This document shows, in pieces, positions 56,640 through 64,000 of a stretch of 64,000 nt of DNA (positions within the stretch are counted from its first letter, which is position 1; every line of letters begins with the position of its first letter). Below the pieces are notes generated by a model, which saw only the letters and a list, made by a program, of their open reading frames with translations, did no database searches and was not told the DNA's origin. The translations under genes were made by a program, and so were the position numbers. Where the stretch lies: NCBI GenBank assembly GCA_030141605.1, contig JAQGDQ010000118.1:463501-527500 (forward strand), written 5' to 3'. This DNA is from Tubiluchus corallicola (taxonomy: Eukaryota; Priapulida; Priapulimorpha; Priapulimorphida; Tubiluchidae).

Positions 56640-58470
56640 TATTATCAATAGGATCATTAATGTATTATTTTGGTGAACCAGTTTGCACACTGGAACGGTG
56701 ATACAATGATATTTTCTCAAACAAGTGAGCATAATGCTAAGCAAAATAACCTGGGGCATATCAAGAAATTATGACGCCCTAGGCCAAAGTTGACAGTTCA
56801 GTCCCACCACAACAAACAAACAAAAAAACAAATCTTGTGGTGTATTAGTAGCACCACCGTTACATTATATGTAGTTATTGTTATTGACATATATTTGCAT
56901 AGCAATTATATCTGAGAAGGCTTGCGGTCTCTCAGGTCTCTTTCAGGCAATAATTGTGGCGTTTACATAAAAACCGACTGAATATAGACACAGACAAACT
57001 TAGGCAAAATTTTAATTATCATTACATAGATGTTAGGCTGCATAGGCCTAAATGTGTGTTAAGTAGCTAATTAATCAGTGATTACTTTTTAACTGGCGTT
57101 AATAATAGTGCATTTATCCAACTCAGAATCCGATTAAAAGCTAATTTCACAAAATCCAAGTGTTTTAAAATTAACTCGCAACTCTTGTCATAGACTCACA
57201 GTGAAATATTCAAGGAAGCACTGGAAATCTTCTGAATTCGACAAAATTTCGGGAGTTTTGGCTTTTGCTAGTGCCTGGCAGAATGCGCGCACAGTGTTAA
57301 CAGTTTAACAACGTGCTATCTCAGATTGACTCGTGATCTAAAAACTCCAAAAGTTTTATGATTTTTGCCATATTATACGTACTTGTAGCAATCTTAGAAG
57401 TTTTAGTCGATGTCATAAAGAAAACAGGATATAATGGCATGTGGATAAAGTTTTGCTAAAGCCTAAAACTTCTTGTTGTTTCTGCCAAAACTAAGCAGTG
57501 CATATAAATTGACTCACTGGCTAGGCATTGTTAGAAATTGAAATATGTTAATGTCGCAACATAAAACCTGGGCCGATTTAATTATTGATAAACTGAGTCA
57601 AATGATTCACTCACGGCAAATGTGTTAAAGATTCCAATGATTATTATGTTGTGTGCTGTATGTTATCAAATGAACGGTGTTGGTTTACAATCTACTGATG
57701 ATGCTAACTGCAAAATTATTGTAAATAGCAACTTTAACAGCACAAGTTTTTAGCTAAATTTGGAAGCATTTTGGCACAATTTACTTAAATGTAGGATATC
57801 TCTGTTCAACATGTATTGCTGCGGGTTTGTATGAAAATACATGTAATAGTGCATTTATTTATAATAACGTGCAGACAAAGAAAATTTTAATAACGTCAAA
57901 GAAGCCTGCACACAAGGTCATAGGCTAGATGTTTCAGTGTACAAAACAAAACTTTCGTAAACAAAAGTCCAAAAAAGAAGTTATTATGTCGCTTAATATA
58001 ATGTAAATTTAAACTGAAAGAAAATTGTTTTGAAAATTATCTTTGTCATAAATATATATATCTTTTGATCTTAACTGTCAAAAGTTAGATAGAGGTGCAT
58101 CTTCTAGAACATATTCGTGTGTCACCATGTAATAATCATTTTTATCGTGTTATTGTCGTGACTTATTGACTGTATGACGCGATTGTCGGGACGTACACAT
58201 ATTACTGAATAATGCATGCTTTCATTACAGGTTAGTGTGGCGTGAAAGAAATCGGCAAAATGTGGAAATTCTGTAATAGCCGGACTACTGCAGTACCAAC
58301 ATAAAATCGTCACTATAATTGCAGTCAGTGCATTGACTGTAGTTATACATGCAGTGCAGACATTACCAACAGTGTTAATGATCAACTTAGAGGTGTTGCA
58401 TTAAAAGGACACTGTGAACTCGTGTAGCATGCACAGTATTTTGAAGATCACAATCGCTGAGCTTTATATC
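56640..58470. other. Intergenic, nothing recognised
   Basis: AT-rich DNA upstream of the C1orf74-like gene. The last few hundred bases are the natural place for its promoter; no motif is clear. Confidence 0.35.
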
Positions 58471-58478
58471 CAGTATTG

Positions 58479-59366
58479 ATGGTGTGTGGACCCTTGCAAA
58501 CTATTGGCCAAAATTTCATAAACAAGAAAGATTCACGTGCAAGAAGCATGAACACACGTGTAACAGAAACTTTAGTGGATGTTTCAACATGGCAACATTT
58601 AATAAAAACAATTTTGGGTGCACAATACATGAAACATTCTGATGGTATTATTTTTAATGTCCTTAGCATTTCTTGTGGGCTGAAACCATCATTTTTATTT
58701 GATTATGGTGAACCTGAAGCAGCGCAGTTGAACTTGTTTGTGCATAAACTATATGAGCATAAAGCAACTCTCATATCATTACAAATCCTTGTGGCAGGTC
58801 AGAATTTGTTCATTGCAAATTTACAGAAATTATGTTTATATCTTGAGAAAATTCAAAAGACAGAGGCACACAGTGAGCCCATACTAATAAATGTTTCAGA
58901 ATGTCTCGATCGTCCAAGCTTGGCTGGAAGTGATATCGTTAAGAATACTATTTCGAGCATGACATCAATTTATGATGAAATAAAAGCTGCTCACACTCAG
59001 AATAAGGCAGAAGAACTTCATTTAAAACCATCCCCTAACGTGAATATGTCAACTTTATATGGTCTCCTACTTGGTTTTCCATTTGTTTACTGGTATGACC
59101 AGAATTCGAATTCGAACTGTTTGTCCTTCATACCGCTCTGTGTGTATGAACTACAAGCAAAATTGGACGTTGGACATGTTCGTGGAAGGTTGCCTCTCCA
59201 ATACTGCTTTAGCTCATTCAGTGTACCAGCGGAATTGGAAGATCAGGGCAAAGAAAGCATAAACCAATGGGAAAATGATGCACGAACTGCACTAACATGT
59301 CAATCTTTATTCAGTGATATTATCATAACAAAAACTGTTAAAGTGCTACCACAAGTGGTCTTGTGA
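58479..59366 (+). CDS. C1orf74 (UPF0739/DUF4504) homologue, 295 aa
   Basis: A protein unrelated to the zinc-finger family. It matches vertebrate C1orf74 along its length, by recall of that family: the block CGLKPSFLFDYG near residue 60, a Leu-rich segment with LQILVAGQN, NVSECLDRPS, then LLLGFPFVYW and NCLSFIPLCVYE, FSSFSVPAEL, and a C-terminal WENDARTAL...LPQVVL ending. The family is usually about 270 residues; the extra N-terminal residues may be real, or translation may start at the later Met near residue 25. The function of C1orf74 is not established. No signal peptide or membrane helix is evident. The coding region is a single uninterrupted exon and lacks decay, so it is likely active. 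Confidence 0.88.
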   Translation: MVCGPLQTIGQNFINKKDSRARSMNTRVTETLVDVSTWQHLIKTILGAQYMKHSDGIIFNVLSISCGLKPSFLFDYGEPEAAQLNLFVHKLYEHKATLISLQILVAGQNLFIANLQKLCLYLEKIQKTEAHSEPILINVSECLDRPSLAGSDIVKNTISSMTSIYDEIKAAHTQNKAEELHLKPSPNVNMSTLYGLLLGFPFVYWYDQNSNSNCLSFIPLCVYELQAKLDVGHVRGRLPLQYCFSSFSVPAELEDQGKESINQWENDARTALTCQSLFSDIIITKTVKVLPQVVL

Positions 59367-59703
59367 GGTTCTGGTATCAGTACGCTTAATGCATGATTAG
59401 ATGTGTTAAGGAAATGATTTAAAATTTATAAAGAATCGCTAATATTATTTTCATGAATTGTGGTATGATTTTCGTAAAATTCCTTTGCAAAGGATCAGTT
59501 TACATGCTTCTTTCTTGTCAACAGATATTAGCAGTACATGCTAATGCTAGTAGCATTTGCAGCATCTCTGCTCTCACTTGCTAACAATTACTGTACCTCT
59601 GATGTCCAAAACAATTACCACAAACCACATTGTATCGTGACTGTATCTTTTATGTTTGTCTTTACATTAATAATATCAATGTTGTTCCATTAATTTGGAT
59701 AAT

Positions 59704-60237
59704 GGTTGGCATCCTTATGCCTCGGAAGACAATGGAGTGTGCGCCAAGAGAGTCAGTTATTGATCACATTGATGGAGCTGCAGCGTCGACTGTGGCTGAG
59801 CAGTCCGATCCTTGAACGTCTCCAGGGCGCACACCTGGGCAAGGTGTATGGAGATCCTGAGTTGCCCAGACAACAAGAACCCCCTCCCTTCCTTGCTGGT
59901 GTAGTCCAAAGGAAAGCGGAGCAATAAGGTTAGCTGTAGGAGCTGCCGGAGTCAGTGAGCATGCTGCACTGGTCCACCTTCAGGGCTCCACTCCTGATTT
60001 GGAATGTTTACTCCTGTACACATGGCCGTTGGGTCACTTGACCTCCTCCGCCCTCTAGCCGATGGCTGCTTGTGCAGCTCCTCCGCCTAGTGTCGAGATG
60101 CAGTGTAGGCATCCCGCAAGCCTACAACACCTCTTATTCCTAGGAGGTCACCCATCCAAGTACTAACCAGGCTCTACGTTGCTTAACTTCGGTGATCAGA
60201 CCAGAACCAGTGTTTTCAACGTGATTTGGTCGTAGTC
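59704..60237 (-). mobile_element. 5S-rRNA-headed SINE (SINE3 type)
   Basis: On the minus strand the element starts with a 5S-like sequence (60237 to 60118), continues into a GC-richer body of about 410 bases, and ends near GGCATAAGGATGCCAACC, whose GGCAT/ATGCC arms form a small hairpin. Flanks TTAATTTGGATAAT (59690-59703) and ATAATTTGAATAAT (60238-60251) match at 12 of 14 positions, a target duplication as left by LINE machinery. No poly(A) tail. The partner LINE is unknown. Confidence 0.8.
60118..60237 (-). rRNA. 5S rRNA-like sequence (head of a SINE)
   Basis: 120 bases collinear with a eukaryotic 5S rRNA. It includes the intact internal promoter phrases AAGTTAAGCAACGT and TTAGTACTTGGATGGGTGAC and the closing TGTAGGCTT. 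Some stem bases differ from a standard 5S (for example GTTGAAAACACTGG). There is no T-run terminator directly after the 3' end and transcription would continue into the SINE body, so I take it as the SINE promoter rather than a working 5S gene. Confidence 0.8.
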
Positions 60238-60524
60238 ATAATTTGAATAATAGTAATAACTTAATGGTAGGATACATTCTCTACACATATACCAGGTATT
60301 AATAATTCTAGAGTTTTATAGCTGTCCAGACTTCAGATTGAAATTGGTTGTACGTAAGAGAAAGGTAATTGAACTTACAACAATATACAAAGCAATGCTC
60401 ATTTATTACAAACTTGCTCAGTCTTGAAGAAGTACCTTATCTACTTTAAATGGATTAGGCATTAAACAGCTGCCAAAGTAGAATATCCGAAAAATGCTGC
60501 TACTGAATAATGACAGTATTCATG

Positions 60525-60896
60525 TGTTGCGTTTTGTTTCTCTCGGAAGGCTCAGAAGAGAAAACCAGAAAACACTTTGTCAAATTAAACTAGTTTATTA
60601 AGCGAGAATTCTACAACACAAAAGTATGAAGGAACGCGAAATATTTACACTAAACGTGTAAATCTAGAAAATGTTTAAGTGTATCTGAAAATGCAAGTAT
60701 ACAAGAGAATGTGTAAGTGTTGCGTCCGTGTGAATCTGCGTGTCTCGCTCAGCGGCCTGCTTCGCCTTATATAGGGTGCCGGGGAACATTCCAGATGTTT
60801 CTTTCCAGAACATTCTACAAGATAAGACGATTATTCTAACGGAACATTCTACAATGTTCTATGTAATTCTAATAGATGCCAGCGATCTCCACAACA
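60525..60896 (-). mobile_element. Solo LTR, heat-shock-element family, copy 3
   Basis: Minus-strand copy with a perfect 5-bp duplication, TCATG (60520-60524 and 60897-60901). The TATATAAGG box reads on the minus strand at 60765-60773. Upstream of it lie GGAACATTCC (60783-60792), AGAACATTCT (60807-60816) and GGAACATTCT (60841-60850), each an inverted nGAAn/nTTCn pair. Confidence 0.93.
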
Positions 60897-61025
60897 TCAT
60901 GCTTGTCAAAAATTGTAACAAACATGCTCCTGTTGGTCTATTGCATCGAAGTTCATTAATAGTTCGCATTGTATTGTTACTATTTATCGTACATTCTATA
61001 CATAAAATATATCGCTTTAAAATAT

Positions 61026-61385
61026 TGTTGTGGAGATCGCTGGCGTCTATTAGAATTACATGGAACATTGTAGAATGTTCCGTTGGAATGATCGTCTTAC
61101 CGTGTGGAATGTTCTAAAAAAAACTTCTGGAAGCTTCTTGGGCACGCTATATAAGGCGATGCAGGCCGCTGAGACAGGAGCACACGGACGACACTTACAC
61201 ATTGTCTTGTATACTTGTATTTTCAGATACACTGAAACGTTTTCCAGATTTTCACGTTTAGTGTAAACATTTCGTGTTCCTTCATACTTTTGTGTTGTAG
61301 AATTCTTGCTTAATAACCTAGTTTAATTTGACGAAGCATTTTCTGGTTTTGTCTACAAGTCTTCCGAGAGAAACAAAACACAACA
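61026..61385 (+). mobile_element. Solo LTR, heat-shock-element family, copy 4
   Basis: Starts TGTTGTGGAGATCGC and ends AAACACAACA; flanks AATAT and AATAC match at 4 of 5. It has TATATAA at 61148, and upstream AGAATGTTCC (61072-61081), GGAATGTTCT (61106-61115) and the three-unit CTTCTGGAAGCTTCT (61124-61138). It stands tail-out against copy 3, about 130 bases away, so the two promoters diverge or face each other depending on use. Confidence 0.92.
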
Positions 61386-62582
61386 AATACATATACATAA
61401 AATATATAAAGTATATTGCTTTAATACAGAAATTTATTTATTTTATTGCTCTGAAACTGAAAGGTTTAAATTACATTAATGAATCACATGAAACGAAATC
61501 AAATTTTTTTTATTGTAAAATAATTATTTTGTTTCTCATGCAAATAATGCCTAGAAAATTGCAATGATATTTTCCTAAAGTTTTGTGATTTTTTTGTTGA
61601 TCAAAATTTTTGCAGCAATCACAGGAAAATGTCAATGAAAAAACACAATGCCGTATCTAAGTGCACAATGTGACAAATTGCAGGGGTGTCGCGGGAGAAT
61701 CTCCGAGAATGGAGCTCAGATAGACTTAAATGAGACATGTTGATTACTTTTTGCTGGACAAGCTTAGTAAATAAAAAGGCCTGTCTATACCTGTAACAAA
61801 AAGACATTGGTGTTTTACAAAAATATTTACAAATGAAAAGATGCCATTATGGAACTTAACTATATTCCAGTTCAAGTGGTTTACCTCAATAAGCCTTTTC
61901 ACAGTTCCAGCGATTGATGATGCTCGTGAAATGTCAAATGTTAAATGTACGAGACAATGCATTTGTGTACATTTGACAACGCCTTGCTACCCATGCTATT
62001 GTAATAGTAATAGCATTAACAGCTAGCTAGAACCTTACGTAGTCCATTAAATCTTGTTCCCAAGCAAGATCCTGCTAGTAAATCACTCTAAGCACAGACT
62101 TATGCATAACTAAGTAAAGTCCACATAAAACAACTGAACTGAGTGGCAGACTACTTTCTTTACCCACACGTCACGTGACGGTTGTAGTTAAGACGCATTG
62201 TTGTGGTACACTTAATCTTTGACCTACAGTACACCATGAAACTGTTATAAACACCTGGAACATTTATATGAAACTGCAATAAATATTAACAGAATAATAA
62301 CAGTACATACATATAGAAAAAAATAAGCCGACAAAACAAGGAGATGCCAATACGCTTTAGATGTTTCAAATAGTGACTACAAGTGTTATGTAAAGCATGT
62401 GCAATATTATCAACCTCTTTTACTGGCACTTAGAAAGCAGCAGATTATCTGGAACTTCAAATAAGCTCATATTAGAACTTAAAAGATCTAATAACTAGGC
62501 TCTTTTGAATATGTAGCCATATAGGGTCTAAATATTTTTGCAAAGCCAACCGTGAATGCATGTATGAATTGTGATGTTAATA
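61386..62582. other. Intergenic, nothing recognised
   Basis: AT-rich DNA; no gene, element boundary or structural RNA could be supported. Confidence 0.35.
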
Positions 62583-62950
62583 CAGTCGACCCTCGTTAAA
62601 CCGGACCCCGTTAGCCCGGATATCGGATAAGACGGATGTCATCCGTGGTAAAGGAAACTGACCGATTTCCGACCGAATCGGAGCGCTAAACACAACACGG
62701 TCTACCACCTCACCACGATATACGTATACTGTACTTTTTTATTATTTAAACTGTACAATAATTTCTTTATCCTCACAGGTTAACTATTTTAAAATAATAT
62801 ACAGTATAGTATATAGTGCAATGTATATAGGCCTTATTAAGGTGATTATTCCTGTATAATATAGACCATATATAGGCATATCGGATAAATCGGACAATCG
62901 GCTAAACCGGACCCCCCCCCCAATTAGTCCGGTTTAACGAGGGTTGACTG
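62583..62950. mobile_element. Pogo/Tigger-like MITE (CCCTCGTTAAACCGG), copy 2
   Basis: The ends CAGTCGACCCTCGTTAAACC and GGTTTAACGAGGGTTGACTG are nearly perfect inverted repeats with TA on both sides (62581-62582 and 62951-62952). Same family as 56249-56639, inverse interior. A C-run lies near 62920. Confidence 0.9.
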
Positions 62951-63007
62951 TATATTCAACATAAACCCAAACAAAACTGATGAAAATAGGTTTGGGTGCT
63001 TTATGTA

Positions 63008-63513
63008 CAGGGTGCATAAGATTATGGATATGTATAAAATAAATAAAATAGCTTATTTTATGGATTTTTGAAATTTTATTTTATGGATATCAATAAAATA
63101 AGAAGTAGACTATATCTGGAATGAGATGCCCAGGGGGAAATCAATTAAAAAGTAAAAACAGGAGTGCTTGAAATGTGTTTTTAAACACGCAGGACTTAGT
63201 TTTAATTTTATCGGTTTAGTTTTAATTTATCGGTTTCATACCACTTCAAGTTTAATCAAATTTTACGAGACAATGCCTTGTAATTCATCACTTCAGTTCA
63301 AATAATTCATCTATTTGGTACGAATGTAGAATGCCCTCTAGGCTGAAGTTTCCGATCCAATGCCTGTATTCAGTTTTGATTGCCTTATTTTGTACAAAAA
63401 ATACAAAAAAATGTTTTTTTATGTTATGCATTTCTTATTTTATGGATGTTTCAAATTTTATTTTATGGATTTTTGGTCTTATTTTATGGATATCCATAAT
63501 CTTATGCAGCCTG
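63008..63513 (+). mobile_element. hAT-like MITE, family CAGGGTGCATAAG, copy 2
   Basis: The ends CAGGGTGCATAAGATTATGG and CCATAATCTTATGCAGCCTG are flanked by TTTATGTA and TTTATGCA (7 of 8), an 8-bp duplication of hAT type. The interior matches 9216-9723 in inverse orientation. It lies directly next to the 3' end of the last zinc-finger gene. Confidence 0.88.
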
Positions 63514-63569
63514 TTTATGCATGACACTTGAACATAATATAAGAAGTGCATTAAAACAAAATCCTTTTA

Positions 63570-64000
63570 TCAAGAGGAATGGAATCTGTTGTTGTGCATT
63601 TTTAACTGCCATCCGTAGCGAAAAGGTTTAGGACAAATTTCGCACAAATACGGTTTTTCGTCGGTGTGTATTCTTTCATGACGTCTGACACGATACATCG
63701 TAGGATAAACCTTGTCACACCACTTACAAGCAAAACCTGTCACAACACGCCTGGAAGAGTCATCGTTGCCGCCAGAGACAGCTGGGGATGCTCTTTGCAT
63801 AGCACTAGAAGAAAAAGGCTTACCAAATGATTTTACGCTTGCTCCTCTTCTGGACATGGTGTATCCAAATGGCCCACGATGTCCGGCTGACATTTTTTGT
63901 GATATACTTGAGGACGCTACATTAGCATGTTTTAATCTTTGCGAATCGGCAACGAGCCTAGGTCGTCCTCTTTTAGCCGACTGACGTACAATGTTACTAT
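63570..64000 (-). CDS. C2H2 zinc-finger protein, 5' part beyond the window
   Basis: The reading frame is open from the window edge to the stop at 63570-63572, about 142 residues. The visible part starts in the linker with a basic segment KRGRPRL (about 63935-63955) that looks like an AT-hook, then a Ser-rich stretch. The C-terminal pair follows: CKWCDKVY (Tyr where relatives have Cys or Phe), helix PTMYRVRRH, the linker HTDEKPYL (Asp for Gly), and CEICPKPF with helix RYGWQLKMH. The Gly-Trp helix groups it with the genes at 50747 and 53923. The N-terminal family finger is expected outside the window and was not seen. Confidence 0.85.
   Translation of the reverse strand, partial: SNIVRQSAKRGRPRLVADSQRLKHANVASSSISQKMSAGHRGPFGYTMSRRGASVKSFGKPFSSSAMQRASPAVSGGNDDSSRRVVTGFACKWCDKVYPTMYRVRRHERIHTDEKPYLCEICPKPFRYGWQLKMHNNRFHSS

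Noticed and set aside
60118-60237. A functional 5S rRNA gene
   Set aside because: No T-run terminator follows the 3' end, several stem bases differ, and flanking duplications enclose a larger SINE.
60525-61385. A complete LTR retrotransposon bounded by two LTRs
   Set aside because: The LTRs are in opposite orientation, only about 130 bases apart, and each has its own target duplication, so they are separate solo LTRs.
9166-63531. A similar short protein reading (MPSRLKFPIQCLYS...) at 9166-9399 minus and 63331-63531 plus
   Set aside because: Both frames lie inside two copies of the same MITE; they diverge by frameshift and the similarity is that of the DNA repeat.

Overview
The window is AT-rich animal nuclear DNA. 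Coding density is low, C2H2 zinc-finger genes are clustered, and between them lie hAT and Tc1/mariner-type miniature elements, solo LTRs, LINE remains and a 5S-rRNA-headed SINE. I see no bacterial, viral or organellar gene. One gene is a clear homologue of vertebrate C1orf74, which fits a metazoan, probably an invertebrate. I cannot name the species.

The main content is one expanded gene family. Eleven complete single-coding-exon genes and one cut by the right edge share a plan: an N-terminal C2H2 finger of the form KCTACSECF...H...H within the first ~35 residues, a long fast-changing acidic/Ser-rich linker holding a psi-K-x-E sumoylation consensus, and a C-terminal finger pair joined by HTGE(R/K)P. 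Plus-strand genes start at 1759, 7053, 30469, 40727, 42332, 43836 and 47415. Minus-strand genes occupy 14002-15090, 17865-18911, 50747-51607, 53923-54804 and 63570 to the edge. Broken relatives lie at 1-660, 2676-2763, 3978-5020, 13868-13985 and 37381-38575. Gene pairs (40727/42332; 50747/53923; 1759/7053) and shared flanks show repeated local duplication. The family resembles, in architecture only, ZAD zinc-finger arrays of insects and KRAB arrays of vertebrates.

Layout: 1-8 kb, two plus-strand genes with three pseudogene pieces and two hAT miniature elements. 8-14 kb, a dead Tc1 element, LINE 3' ends and a 63-bp minisatellite. 14-19 kb, two minus-strand genes. 19-30 kb, mostly unassigned AT-rich DNA with a decayed LINE. 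30-31 kb, one gene. 32-40 kb, unassigned DNA and a zinc-finger pseudogene split by a solo LTR. 40-48 kb, four plus-strand genes in tandem. 50-55 kb, two minus-strand genes. 58-59 kb, the C1orf74 homologue. 59.7-61.4 kb, the SINE and two head-to-head solo LTRs. 62-64 kb, two miniature elements and the truncated last gene.

Most notable are: (i) the zinc-finger family, with recent duplicates differing at predicted base-contacting residues; (ii) a solo-LTR family whose four copies carry heat-shock-element-like repeats just upstream of a TATA box; (iii) three dispersed LINE-type 3' ends that keep the same stem-loop with compensatory stem changes; and (iv) a 534-bp SINE with a nearly complete 5S rRNA head. 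Functional roles are inferred from motifs; no expression or homology search was possible.
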